A stretch of 17,364 nucleotides of DNA from Gammaproteobacteria bacterium (lineage in GTDB: Bacteria; Pseudomonadota; Gammaproteobacteria; Pseudomonadales; Halieaceae): the NCBI GenBank assembly GCA_002748505.1, contig PDSN01000100.1:1-17364 (forward strand). Reading direction: 5' to 3'. The notes under the pieces are model-generated. The model did no database searches and was not told the origin of the DNA. It was given only the letters and a program-made list of their open reading frames with translations. The position numbers and the translations under genes were made by a program. This document shows positions 1 through 7,501 of the stretch, piece by piece (within the stretch, counting starts at the first letter, position 1; the number at the start of each line of letters is the position of its first letter).

Positions 1-468
1 CCCGGCCTTGGTGGCGAGGTTGGCCATGGCTTCAAAGCTGTCAATAAATGCCGGGCGACAGTCGGGATAACCGGAAAAATCCACCGCGTTCACACCGATA
101 AAAATATCATTGACCCCAAGCACTTCTGCCCAGCCCAGGGCGATGGCTAAAAACACCGTATTGCGCGCGGGCACATAGGTAACGGGAATGCCTGCAGTGG
201 GCTGCTCTGGCACGTCGATACGGTTATCGGTTAAAGCGGAGCCACCGATAGCGCGCAGATCAAGCGCCACCACTTTGTGCTCTATTGCCCCCATGGCCGT
301 ACTTACCCGTGCGGCAGCGGCAAGCTCGGCGCGTGTGCGCTGACCATAGTCAAATGCCAGGGTGTAACAGGCAAAGCCCTGGGATTTTGCCATCGCCAGC
401 ACCGTAGTGGAATCCAAGCCCCCAGAGACCAGCACCACGCAGCGTTTTGGATTTTTCCTATCGCTCAT
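1..468 (-). CDS. queC: 7-cyano-7-deazaguanine synthase QueC, C-terminus off the window
   Basis: QueC converts 7-carboxy-7-deazaguanine to preQ0, using ATP and ammonia, in the queuosine pathway in the cytoplasm. The visible 156 residues start MSDRKNPKRCVVLVSGGLDS. The SGGLDS loop near residues 15-20 is the PP-loop ATP-binding motif of this N-type ATP pyrophosphatase family. Further family segments are visible: FDYGQR, VPARNTVFLA, and GVNAVDFSGYPDCRPAF. The gene is open to the left edge, so roughly the last 65-70 residues, including the expected C-terminal zinc-binding cysteines, are not in the window. The ATG lies one base beyond the queE stop (TGA-T-ATG), which suggests translational coupling with QueE, the enzyme that makes its substrate. 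Confidence 0.95.
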   Translation of the reverse strand, partial: MSDRKNPKRCVVLVSGGLDSTTVLAMAKSQGFACYTLAFDYGQRTRAELAAAARVSTAMGAIEHKVVALDLRAIGGSALTDNRIDVPEQPTAGIPVTYVPARNTVFLAIALGWAEVLGVNDIFIGVNAVDFSGYPDCRPAFIDSFEAMANLATKAG

Positions 469-469
469 A

Positions 470-1126
470 TCACCGACCTTGGGCATCGTCCCAGAGAATT
501 TTGTGAAGCTGTAATTGCAATCGCACGTTCAAACGGTCATCCAGCACCCACTGGGCAAGCTCGGCGGGGTTGATCTCGCCAAAGCTCGGCGACACCAGCA
601 CATCGGAGACGCGCTCACAGAGTTGATACTCATCGAGTTTAAAACGCATCCATTCATAGTCGGCGCGATTGGCAAGCACGAATTTCACCTGGTCGTGAGG
701 GTTTAAGCGCGCGAGATTGTCATACCGGTTGCGCTGCAACTCACCGGATGAGGGCGATTTCAAGTCCAGCACCACGACCACACGCGGGTCCACACCCGTG
801 GTATCCATGGCTCCAGAGGTTTCCAGCGAGACCTCATACCCCGCGTCGCACAAACGCGCTAGCAGGGGCCAGCAGTTGGGTTGCGCCAACGGTTCGCCGC
901 CGGTCACGCAGACATAGCGAGCGCCGTAGCTCGCCACTTCATCCAGAATATCATCCAGGGTCCAGCGCTCGCCTCCGGAAAAGGCATAGGCCGTATCGCA
1001 GTATTCACAGCGCAGGGGGCAGCCGGTCAGGCGCACGAACACCGTGGGCAAGCCTACCGTGCGCGATTCGCCCTGTAAGGAATGGAAAATCTCGGTGATA
1101 CGTAAATGTGGAGTTTGATCCGTCAT
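470..1126 (-). CDS. queE: 7-carboxy-7-deazaguanine synthase QueE (radical SAM)
   Basis: QueE is a radical SAM enzyme that rearranges 6-carboxytetrahydropterin to 7-carboxy-7-deazaguanine, the step before QueC. The 218-residue protein shows the cluster-binding motif C36-PLR-C40-EY-C43, a substrate/SAM-site GGEP at 76-79, and the early LQGES segment (17-21). The length is normal for the family. The ATG is the only reasonable start, because family homology (ITEIFHSLQGE) begins a few residues in. No Shine-Dalgarno sequence is visible: the bases just upstream (CTCACCCATC) belong to one arm of an 8-bp hairpin in the 41-nt gap after cpoB. It is followed after one base by queC. Confidence 0.96.
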   Translation of the reverse strand: MTDQTPHLRITEIFHSLQGESRTVGLPTVFVRLTGCPLRCEYCDTAYAFSGGERWTLDDILDEVASYGARYVCVTGGEPLAQPNCWPLLARLCDAGYEVSLETSGAMDTTGVDPRVVVVLDLKSPSSGELQRNRYDNLARLNPHDQVKFVLANRADYEWMRFKLDEYQLCERVSDVLVSPSFGEINPAELAQWVLDDRLNVRLQLQLHKILWDDAQGR

Positions 1127-1129
1127 GAT

Positions 1130-1157
1130 GGGTGAGCCAAGGTGTGTGCGCTCACCC
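1130..1157 (-). promoter_or_regulatory. 8-bp hairpin just upstream of queE
   Basis: GGGTGAGC at 1130-1137 pairs perfectly with GCTCACCC at 1150-1157, with a 12-nt loop. In the minus-strand transcript it lies between the cpoB stop and the queE ATG and occupies the place where a ribosome-binding site would be. No U-run follows, so it is not a standard intrinsic terminator. It may stabilise the mRNA end or limit queE translation. The structure is seen; the role is inferred. Confidence 0.4.
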
Positions 1158-1167
1158 TGGCTGTGGT

Positions 1168-2196
1168 TCAGCTATTGTCTTTAAGAAACTGGCGCGCCAG
1201 TTTAACCGCGGAATGATTGCTGCTGCCGTAATCGCGCAACAAGCGATCAAGGTAAGTTTTGCCCCGCTCGGGATTGCCCTTCAGATAATACACCTTACCC
1301 AGCTTAAACAGGGCATCGGGCACTTTGGGGTGCTTGGGATAATCTTGCAGCAATAAATTAAAGGCGCGGCGAGATGATTCCAAATCCGGCGGCGTGACCA
1401 CCAAATACAATTCGCCCAGCCAGTAGTGTGCGTTAGGGGCGTAACGACCCTCGGGGTAATTGCGCAAGAACGCCTTAAACGCTTTGATTGCCGCCTTAAA
1501 CTGCTGCTCGCGCACATACCCGTAGGCAGTGCGATAGGCCCGTTGCTCCCCCGCCGAAGCGTGCTTGACAGCCTTGTTGACGCGAGGCTTCGATGGCGTG
1601 GTCGCTCGTTTGGGTTTTGCATTAGCCTTCTTGGGTGCAGCAGCGCCTCCGCTTAAGCGGCGATCCAGATCCTTGTAGCGATTCAGATTGTCACTTTTTA
1701 AGCGGCGCACCTCGTAGGAAAGCTCTTCCACCCTGCCGTTCAAGCGCATCACCTCTTGCCGCAATTGCTGTAACTGGTTAAACAGCGATGCGTTCGGCGT
1801 ACTCAATGGAGGTTGGTTCATGTCCTCCGCCGCAGCGCCCTGGGTTAGCGGCAGGTTACTCATGTCACCCGCCGCAACGCCTTGGGTTCCCTGGGCTAGC
1901 GGTGGGTTACTCGCGTCTCCCGCCGCAGCGCCTTGAGTTCCCTGGGTGAGCGCTGGGTTACTCATGCCACCCGCCGCAGCACCTCGGGTTTGAGCCTGTT
2001 GCGATGGCCGCGGCTGCGCGCGACCTAACGCGAACCGACTGTTACCGATGCGATCGCCGTAGCCGCGCGCGGCCTCAGCCGCCCGCTGAGCCTTGCGTTC
2101 GGCTTCAACATCGATGTAGTCAAGTTCCTGTGCGCTCGCGCCGAGAACGACAAAGGCCAGCGCGAGGCTGGCCATAGCTTTCAGAGGAAAACTCAT
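1168..2196 (-). CDS. cpoB: CpoB (YbgF), TolA-binding periplasmic division coordinator
   Basis: CpoB is a periplasmic protein that links the Tol-Pal complex to septal peptidoglycan synthesis (known for the family). The 342-residue product begins with a signal peptide of about 22 residues ending GASA-QE. Residues 72-133 form an unusual Ala/Gly/Pro/Gln-rich tandem repeat. Residues about 135-182 are a coiled coil (LFNQLQQLRQEVMRLNGRVE), matching the trimerisation segment of E. coli YbgF. A basic linker (183-212) follows, and residues about 217-340 are TPR repeats (for example AHYWLGELYL and DALFKLGKVYYL). It is longer than E. coli CpoB (about 260 residues) because of the repeat and linker. The ATG lies 11 nt after pal, with AAGGGA overlapping the pal stop as ribosome-binding site. 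Confidence 0.95.
   Translation of the reverse strand: MSFPLKAMASLALAFVVLGASAQELDYIDVEAERKAQRAAEAARGYGDRIGNSRFALGRAQPRPSQQAQTRGAAAGGMSNPALTQGTQGAAAGDASNPPLAQGTQGVAAGDMSNLPLTQGAAAEDMNQPPLSTPNASLFNQLQQLRQEVMRLNGRVEELSYEVRRLKSDNLNRYKDLDRRLSGGAAAPKKANAKPKRATTPSKPRVNKAVKHASAGEQRAYRTAYGYVREQQFKAAIKAFKAFLRNYPEGRYAPNAHYWLGELYLVVTPPDLESSRRAFNLLLQDYPKHPKVPDALFKLGKVYYLKGNPERGKTYLDRLLRDYGSSNHSAVKLARQFLKDNS
1798..1983 (-). repeat. 51-bp tandem repeat inside cpoB, four copies
   Basis: Four adjacent units encode GAAAGGMSNPALTQGTQ, GAAAGDASNPPLAQGTQ, GVAAGDMSNLPLTQ and GAAAEDMNQPPLST. The first two are 17 codons. The last two are 14 codons because they lack the GTQ codons. The DNA of the units is nearly identical for the first three copies, which points to recent in-frame duplication. 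It lies between the signal peptide and the coiled coil, in a low-complexity, probably unstructured region. Confidence 0.85.
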
Positions 2197-2207
2197 CGAT
2201 GTGTCCC

Positions 2208-2723
2208 TTACTGGAGGACCACGCGACGGTTTTGCGCCCAGACAGCTTCACCGGAACCATAGACCGCGGGCTTTTCTTCACCGTAGCTGATCACTTCGAT
2301 ACGACTGCCATCAATGCCGTTCAACACCATGTAATCGCGCACGGAATTACCGCGGCGCTCGCCCAGAGCCATGTTGTACGCACGGGTTCCGCGCTCATCC
2401 GTATGGCCGCCCAAACGAATCATGTCATTGTTGTTGACCAGCAACGCGATATGCGCATCCAAGGCGCGCTGGGTCTCCGGGGTGAGCACTGAGCTGTCGA
2501 ACTCAAAGTAAAACACGTTGCCCGCCGCAATCACGGCGTCCTGCAGACTGCGCATACGCGCTTCGTCTACGGCCATGGCCGCCTCTTCAGCAGCCGCCGC
2601 TTCCGCCGCTGCGCGCGCCGCCGCATCGTCGGCGTCTTTGGTATCGGAGCCGGAACAGGCCACAAGGAATGCCGCGGTGCACAACACCAAAGCAGTTTTA
2701 ACAACAGCAGCAAAAGACTTCAT
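2208..2723 (-). CDS. pal: Peptidoglycan-associated lipoprotein Pal (OprL)
   Basis: Pal is the outer-membrane lipoprotein that grips peptidoglycan and cycles with TolB and TolA during cell constriction. From the upstream ATG at 2732 the protein would be 174 residues. I prefer the ATG three codons downstream (2723, 171 residues), because the AAGG ribosome-binding site directly abuts the first ATG but lies about 9 nt from the second. The lipobox is LVAC. An Ala/Glu-rich linker follows, then the OmpA-like domain with FYFEFDSS, GHTDERG and the LGERR helix. In the longer numbering, Asp112 and Arg127 have the 15-residue spacing of the residues that bind diaminopimelate in OmpA-like domains. The choice of start does not affect the mature lipoprotein. 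Confidence 0.95.
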   Translation of the reverse strand: MKSFAAVVKTALVLCTAAFLVACSGSDTKDADDAAARAAAEAAAAEEAAMAVDEARMRSLQDAVIAAGNVFYFEFDSSVLTPETQRALDAHIALLVNNNDMIRLGGHTDERGTRAYNMALGERRGNSVRDYMVLNGIDGSRIEVISYGEEKPAVYGSGEAVWAQNRRVVLQ

Positions 2724-2811
2724 AGGTTTCATCCTTTTTTAGGGCTTTGCACAAGCCGGTTTATAACAAAATTAAGCTGTCTAAGGCAGCTCTGATTAAT
2801 GAGGTAATGCC
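2724..2811 (-). other. tolB-pal intergenic spacer
   Basis: This is the longest gap within the tol-pal block (about 88 nt). It holds a small 5-bp inverted repeat (2775-2779 with 2787-2791) followed on the minus strand by TAATTTTG, and the pal ribosome-binding site. I see no promoter with acceptable spacing. A separate pal promoter here is reported for some pseudomonads, but this sequence does not show one clearly. Confidence 0.35.
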
Positions 2812-4125
2812 TCAACGTCCGTTCATATACGGCGACCAGGCGGGCTCGCGAACCTCACCCTCGCGCGATGGCAGCAGGTATTTCACGCCGCCATCGGTAG
2901 ATACCGCCCCTAACACACCGCGACCACCGGACTTGGTAGCATACAATATCATAGAGCCATTGGGTGCGATACTGGGAGACTCATCCAATTGCGTGGACGT
3001 GAGTATCTGTGAGCGGTTGCTGACCAGATCCTGCAAGGCAATATGAAACTGGCCATCCTGCCGACGCACCATCACCAGATTGCGGCCATCTTGCGCCATA
3101 CGCGGACGGGCATTATAACTTCCCTCATAAGTCACCCGCTCGGTACTGCCCGTGGCCAGATCATAGCGATAAACCTGGGGCTTGCCGCCGCGATCAGAGG
3201 TAAACAGTATGGATTCGCCATCGGGCATCCAGGTCGGTTCAGTATCAATCGCATAGTGACGCGTCAGGCGGCGCAGGCGCTTGCTGGCAAGATCCATCAA
3301 ATACAGATCCGGGTTGCCGTCCTTGGACAGCACCATGGCCATGGACTTGCCGTCGGGCGAGAACGTGGGCGAACTGTTCAAACCGCGAAAATTGGTCAGT
3401 TGTTCGCGCTCGCCCGTAACCAGGTTTTGACGAAAAATCGCCGGGCGCGTGTTTTCAAACGACACATAGGCAATCTCCTGACCATTGGGGGACCAGTTGG
3501 GCGCCAGCACAGGTTCGCGAGATTCCAGCAGAACAATGGGTCGTGCGCCATCGGAATCGGCCAGGGTCAGGCGAAAAAAGTCGCGATCATTCTCAACCCG
3601 CGTAACCGAAACGTACACCAAACGGGTTGCGAACGCGCCGCGAATACCGGTCAACTTCTCGTAAACCACATCTGCCACCTGGTGCGCCAGCATGCGGGCT
3701 TCCTGTGCCGGCCCCTGGGAAACAGCGGCCAACATACGATTTTGACGCAGCACGTCGTAAAGCTCGTAGTCAATGCGCAAGGTGCCGGCTTCCCTGGGCC
3801 CGTTCATCGACATGCGACCGATTAACAGATACTCGGTATTCAGTGCACGCCAGTCGCGGTAAAACACTTCATCGGCACTGCTGGGGCGACCCAGCATGTC
3901 CGCACGATCAACCGGCGCAAACAGGCCGCTGCGCTCTAAGTCATTGTGCACAATGGCGGCGACATCCTCAGGCGCCGTGCCGGGTGAGGTCCACTTAAAC
4001 GGCACCACCGCAATCGCGGTTGGGTCGTCCACGCCTTCGGTCACCTCGATCTGCAATTGGGCATTTGTCCATGTTGCGCACAACAACAAAAACAGCCCGG
4101 CCAGCGCGTTTATCAATGTTTTCAT
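2812..4125 (-). CDS. tolB: Tol-Pal system protein TolB
   Basis: TolB is a periplasmic beta-propeller that binds Pal and, through its N-terminus, TolA. The 437-residue protein has a signal peptide of about 22 residues (cleavage near TNA-QL). An N-terminal alpha/beta domain (about 24-160; AIAVVPFKW, GRMSM) follows, then a six-bladed propeller of repeated PD40-type segments such as APNWSPNGQEIAYVS, SPTFSPDGKSMAMVLS, EPTWMPDGESILFTS and SPSIAPNGSMILYAT. It ends EPAWSPYMNGR, as expected for the family. The ATG overlaps the tolA stop by one base (TGATG), with AAGG five bases upstream. The length matches E. coli TolB (430). Confidence 0.97.
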   Translation of the reverse strand: MKTLINALAGLFLLLCATWTNAQLQIEVTEGVDDPTAIAVVPFKWTSPGTAPEDVAAIVHNDLERSGLFAPVDRADMLGRPSSADEVFYRDWRALNTEYLLIGRMSMNGPREAGTLRIDYELYDVLRQNRMLAAVSQGPAQEARMLAHQVADVVYEKLTGIRGAFATRLVYVSVTRVENDRDFFRLTLADSDGARPIVLLESREPVLAPNWSPNGQEIAYVSFENTRPAIFRQNLVTGEREQLTNFRGLNSSPTFSPDGKSMAMVLSKDGNPDLYLMDLASKRLRRLTRHYAIDTEPTWMPDGESILFTSDRGGKPQVYRYDLATGSTERVTYEGSYNARPRMAQDGRNLVMVRRQDGQFHIALQDLVSNRSQILTSTQLDESPSIAPNGSMILYATKSGGRGVLGAVSTDGGVKYLLPSREGEVREPAWSPYMNGR

Positions 4126-4883
4126 CAGTACCTTAAATCCTCAGGTTTAAACAAAATACGCAGGCGTCTAAAATCTCTTTCAAACACACTGACGGGGAGA
4201 TTTTGTAGCTGTTCAAATCGCCCCGCCTTTTTTACCGCATTTACCGCTGAGCGGTCAAACGCAGGATCGCCGCTGCTTTTCACCACCGACACATTCACTA
4301 TCTCACCAGTGGGCACCAATTGCAAAACCAGCACGGTTTCCATGCCGTTGCGCGCCGAGGGCGGACGGCTCCAGTTGCGGGTAATCGCCTGCTGAATCAT
4401 CGCCTGATAGCTGATGGAGCGCTGATTCGCACCTAGCGTTTGCAGTGCCGCTTCTTCTTCTGACAACATCTGGTTGAGATCGGCTTTGGCCTGTGCTGCG
4501 AGTTCCTCCACCGTCATTTTTGGCTTAGGTTTGGGCTTGGGCTTTGGTGCCGCTTTTCTTTTGACCTTTGTTACCGGTTTCCGTTGCGCCTTTTTCTCAA
4601 TTTTAGGGGTAGGCTTCCATTCCGATTTTTTTATTGGCTTCCAATCTGGTTTTTTGGTGGGCTTCCACGCCGGTTTTTTTTCCGCTTTGGGCTTTAATGT
4701 GCTGGCGTCGACCAGCGTTGCCTGCACCGCAGGTGGCGTCACACGCGGCTTCACCGTGCGGGTGTTGTTCTCAAGCCACTGCCAGTTGGCCAGCAGGGCC
4801 CAGATCAGCAAGCCGTGCAGCACCAGCGTTGCCAGGATAGGCCTGACAACAATCGCGCCGCCTTGTAACACTCGCCCGCTCAC
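4125..4883 (-). CDS. tolA: TolA, inner-membrane anchored periplasm-spanning Tol protein
   Basis: TolA carries proton-motive-force energy from TolQ-TolR to TolB/Pal. I place the start at GTG 4883, which overlaps the tolR TAG by one base (TAGTG) and gives 252 residues. The longer frame reaching 4988 would overlap tolR and lacks homology. The membrane helix is about residues 14-33 and contains His23 with Thr19 four before it, like the S-x3-H motif by which E. coli TolA meets TolQ. Residues 45-122 are a Lys/Pro/Trp-rich stalk with three copies of an octapeptide KKPxWKPx and then a (KP)n stretch. Residues about 155-252 are the C-terminal TonB-like domain (ITRNWSRPP, SVVKSSGDPAFDRSAVNAVKKA). The stalk is short and unlike the Ala/Lys/Glu-rich helix of E. 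coli TolA (421 residues). Confidence 0.93.
   Translation of the reverse strand: MSGRVLQGGAIVVRPILATLVLHGLLIWALLANWQWLENNTRTVKPRVTPPAVQATLVDASTLKPKAEKKPAWKPTKKPDWKPIKKSEWKPTPKIEKKAQRKPVTKVKRKAAPKPKPKPKPKMTVEELAAQAKADLNQMLSEEEAALQTLGANQRSISYQAMIQQAITRNWSRPPSARNGMETVLVLQLVPTGEIVNVSVVKSSGDPAFDRSAVNAVKKAGRFEQLQNLPVSVFERDFRRLRILFKPEDLRY
4608..4679 (-). repeat. 24-bp tandem repeat in tolA encoding KKPxWKPx
   Basis: Three consecutive 24-bp units encode KKPAWKPT, KKPDWKPI and KKSEWKPT, placing Trp at residues 73, 81 and 89. The units include poly-A runs on the coding strand (7-8 A at 4626-4632 and 4674-4681) from Lys-Lys codons next to A-ending codons. The repeat lies in the periplasmic stalk just after the membrane helix. 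Confidence 0.85.
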
Positions 4884-5308
4884 TATTGCGGGTTCTCTGT
4901 AACCAGTCCCACCGACGGCGCACCGGCTTGCTGTAATGCAGCCATCAGCTCCACCACTTCGCCGTAGGCCACCGCGCGGTCGCCCCATACCATCACCGGC
5001 TTTTTCGGATTGCGTCTTAGCACCACCGACACCCGCTGCTTAATCGTGGCCAGTGACAAAGCCTGCTCTTCGTTGGCACCCAGGTTCAAAAACAGCTCGC
5101 CGCTGGGCTTTATCGACACAATCAAGGGTTCGCTGTCCTGGTTATCGACGGGCTCGGTCACCGCCTCGGGCAGATCCACCTGCACGCCCTGCATCAGCAT
5201 CGGGGCTGTCACCATAAAAATAATCAGCAGCACCAGCATCACGTCGATGTAGGGCACGACGTTAATCTCCGACATCGGACGGCGCTTGTTGCCCTTGCCC
5301 ATCGCCAT
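4883..5308 (-). CDS. tolR: TolR, ExbD/TolR family motor subunit
   Basis: TolR is the single-pass inner-membrane subunit of the TolQ-TolR proton-driven motor. The 141-residue protein has the short basic cytoplasmic N-terminus (GKGNKRRPMSEINVVPYID). A membrane helix of about residues 20-41 carries the essential Asp22 (PYIDVMLVLLIIFMV), equivalent to E. coli TolR Asp23. The periplasmic domain contains the expected SIKPSGELFLN and VMVWGDRAVAYGEVVELM segments. The ATG lies one base after the tolQ stop (TGA-T-ATG), and the stop overlaps the tolA GTG, so the three subunits look translationally coupled. Confidence 0.97.
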   Translation of the reverse strand: MAMGKGNKRRPMSEINVVPYIDVMLVLLIIFMVTAPMLMQGVQVDLPEAVTEPVDNQDSEPLIVSIKPSGELFLNLGANEEQALSLATIKQRVSVVLRRNPKKPVMVWGDRAVAYGEVVELMAALQQAGAPSVGLVTENPQ

Positions 5309-5309
5309 A

Positions 5310-6020
5310 TCAGGACGCCCCGTTGCGCTTGTGCGCGCGCAAGGTCAATGCCTGACGGTACAAAATGCTGGAAAACTCATCGGCAAAGGTTTCATAGCGA
5401 TTGGACAGAACATCGGCTTTGGCGGAAAAGCGGTTGTAGGCAAGCACCGCAGGAATCGCCGCAAACAAGCCCATCGCGGTGGCCACCAACGCCTCGGAAA
5501 TACCCGGCGCGACCGTAGCCAGCGTGGCTTGCGAGCTGTTCGCCAGGCCGCGAAAGGAGTGCATAATGCCCCACACCGTACCAAACAGACCGATGTAGGG
5601 ACTGGTGGAACCCACCGATGCCAAAAAGGGCAAATGGCGTTCCAGCCTTTCTTCCTCGCGTAAAATCGCCACGCGCATCACCCGGCGCGCACCGTCAATC
5701 ATGGCCTCGGCGTCCATATCTTTTTGCTGGGCGAGGCGGGAAAACTCCTTGAAACCAGCGCGAAAAATGCTCTCCATCGCGCCTATATGCCCCGCGTTGG
5801 CACGCTCGTCGCCCTCGCGGTAGAGTTGAGCGAGATCGACACCCGACCAAAACACATCCTCAAAATCGTTCATCTCGCCGCGCGCCGCGCGCAGAAAAAG
5901 ATAGCGATTGACAATCATAAACCAGGAAATTATCGAAGCCAGCAGCAATATCAACATTACCGCCTGCACGGTAATACTGGCATTGAGCACCAGGTCGATC
6001 AAACTCATTTCTTCTTTCAA
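5310..6020 (-). CDS. tolQ: TolQ, MotA/TolQ/ExbB family motor subunit
   Basis: TolQ is the inner-membrane channel-forming subunit of the Tol motor. Three membrane helices are visible: about 15-38, 135-158 (SVGSTSPYIGLFGTVWGI) and 168-195 (PGISEALVATAMGLFAAIPAVLAYN). Thr148 and Thr181 match the two conserved threonines of the proton path. A large cytoplasmic loop lies between helices 1 and 2. I give the TTG at 6020 as start (236 residues), because AAGGGG sits about seven bases before it. The ATG at 6008 (232 residues, MSLIDLV) is the alternative but has only a weak GAAGAA upstream. E. coli TolQ is 230 residues and starts with four residues before a second Met, so both fit. Confidence 0.93.
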   Translation of the reverse strand: MKEEMSLIDLVLNASITVQAVMLILLLASIISWFMIVNRYLFLRAARGEMNDFEDVFWSGVDLAQLYREGDERANAGHIGAMESIFRAGFKEFSRLAQQKDMDAEAMIDGARRVMRVAILREEERLERHLPFLASVGSTSPYIGLFGTVWGIMHSFRGLANSSQATLATVAPGISEALVATAMGLFAAIPAVLAYNRFSAKADVLSNRYETFADEFSSILYRQALTLRAHKRNGAS

Positions 6021-6052
6021 GGTGTGTATCCCCTTTTTTTTAAGGTCTGCTC

Positions 6053-6460
6053 TTACATCGCTGCCGCCAACACGGCGAGCATGTTCTTCGGTAAACGCCT
6101 GGGTTTCAAGCTCTGCGCAGCCACGCAGGCCACCGTCACCGTTGCCTCCACCAGGGTCTGCCCCTGCCTTTCTACCCGCTGCTCAAAACACAGACGTGCG
6201 GCCCCGTGTGATATGAGCTTTGCCGACACCACAAGTTCGTCATCGAGCTGCGCGGGGGCGCGGTAATCCACTGCGATGTCCTTTACCACAAACAGGACAC
6301 CCTCATTGGAAACAGCGACTTTGGCAAAACCCAGGCAGCGCATCATCTCGGTGCGGGCGCGCTCCATAAACTTGAGATAATTCACATAGTATACGATACC
6401 GCCTGCATCAGTATCTTCGATGTAGACCCTGACTGGCAGTGAAAATTCCCCGTTCTGCAC
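6053..6460 (-). CDS. ybgC: Tol-Pal-associated acyl-CoA thioesterase YbgC
   Basis: YbgC is a hotdog-fold thioesterase usually encoded first in the tol-pal cluster. It is active on acyl-CoA or acyl-ACP in the cytoplasm and is linked to phospholipid metabolism. The 135-residue product contains the family signature YIEDTDAGGIVYYVNYLKF, with catalytic Asp18, followed by MERARTE. The start is GTG, three bases after the ruvB stop, with the ribosome-binding site GGAG inside the last ruvB codons. The 32-nt gap to tolQ contains an A8 run and the tolQ ribosome-binding site, with no terminator. Confidence 0.95.
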   Translation of the reverse strand: MQNGEFSLPVRVYIEDTDAGGIVYYVNYLKFMERARTEMMRCLGFAKVAVSNEGVLFVVKDIAVDYRAPAQLDDELVVSAKLISHGAARLCFEQRVERQGQTLVEATVTVACVAAQSLKPRRLPKNMLAVLAAAM

Positions 6461-6463
6461 CGC

Positions 6464-7501
6464 CTAATTCTCCACATCACCGCCACTTGACAGCGGCGGG
6501 TTAGGGATGATGTCAAAATGCGCGTAGGCGAGCTTGGTGGCCATACGGCCACGGGGTGTGCGCATCATATAGCCCTGTTGAATCAGGTAGGGTTCCAGCA
6601 CATCCTCTATGGTGCCGCGCTCTTCCGACAGCGACGCCGCCAGGCTCTCCACCCCCACCGGGCCGCCATCGAATTTTTCGATCAGGGTGAGCAGCAGTTG
6701 GCGGTCTAGGTGGTCAAAACCACAGGAGTCCACCGCCAGCATATCCAGTGCATCAGCGGCGATGGCGGCGCTGACAGTGCCATCGCCTTTGACTTCGGCA
6801 TAGTCCCGCACTCTTCTGAGCAGGCGATTGGCAATGCGCGGCGTACCCCGGGAACGCCTGGCGATTTCCCGCGCTCCAGCCTCATCCAGCGCAATGTTCA
6901 GCAAATGCCCGGAGCGGCGCACGATATGGCTCAAGTCATCCACATTATAAAACTCAAGGCGCTGCACAATGCCAAAGCGATCACGCAGCGGTGAGGTCAA
7001 CAAACCCGCACGGGTGGTCGCTCCCACCAGGGTAAAAGGCGGCAAATCCAGCTTGATCGAGCGCGCTGCAGGACCTTCGCCGATCATAATATCGAGCTGA
7101 TAATCCTCCATCGCCGGGTACAACACCTCTTCCACATAGGGTGATAAGCGGTGGATTTCGTCAATAAACAACACGTCACCGGGCGCAAGATTGGTCATCA
7201 ATGCCGCCACATCGCCCGCTTTTTCCAGCACGGGGCCTGAGGTGGTTTTCAGTGATACCCCCATTTCCTGCGCCAGAATGCCTGCCAGGGTGGTTTTTCC
7301 CAGACCCGGTGGGCCAAAAATCAGGGTATGGTCCAGCGGTTCCTGGCGCTTGCGCGCGGCCTCGACAAATACCCCCATCTGCTCGCGCACGGCGGGCTGA
7401 CCGACATAGTCGGCAAGCGTTCGCGGGCGAATGGCGCGGTCGAGCTTTTCCTCTCTGCCAGGTGTTTCCTCGGGGCTTATCAGCCTGTCGGTTTCTATCA
7501 T
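6464..7501 (-). CDS. ruvB: Holliday junction branch migration ATPase RuvB
   Basis: RuvB is the AAA+ ring motor that drives Holliday-junction branch migration with RuvA. The 345-residue protein shows Walker A GPPGLGKT (63-70), Walker B LFIDEIH (111-117), and sensor 1 GATTRAG (160-166). The arginine-finger region is SPLRDRFG, and the winged-helix DNA-binding domain contains EPYLIQQGYMMRTPRGRMAT. The length matches the family (about 336-350). A 75-nt gap separates it from ruvA, with a GGGCTG/CAGCCC inverted repeat (7523-7528 with 7549-7554) but no U-run. The ATG has no strong ribosome-binding site. Confidence 0.98.
   Translation of the reverse strand: MIETDRLISPEETPGREEKLDRAIRPRTLADYVGQPAVREQMGVFVEAARKRQEPLDHTLIFGPPGLGKTTLAGILAQEMGVSLKTTSGPVLEKAGDVAALMTNLAPGDVLFIDEIHRLSPYVEEVLYPAMEDYQLDIMIGEGPAARSIKLDLPPFTLVGATTRAGLLTSPLRDRFGIVQRLEFYNVDDLSHIVRRSGHLLNIALDEAGAREIARRSRGTPRIANRLLRRVRDYAEVKGDGTVSAAIAADALDMLAVDSCGFDHLDRQLLLTLIEKFDGGPVGVESLAASLSEERGTIEDVLEPYLIQQGYMMRTPRGRMATKLAYAHFDIIPNPPLSSGGDVEN

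Noticed and set aside
3043..3825. 260-codon open frame on the plus strand inside tolB
   Set aside because: It is antisense to tolB, whose beta-propeller repeats are unmistakable. The frame has no start context or domain.
6033..6040. A8/T8 run before tolQ as a terminator tail
   Set aside because: No GC-rich hairpin precedes it on the minus strand. It lies just upstream of the tolQ ribosome-binding site.
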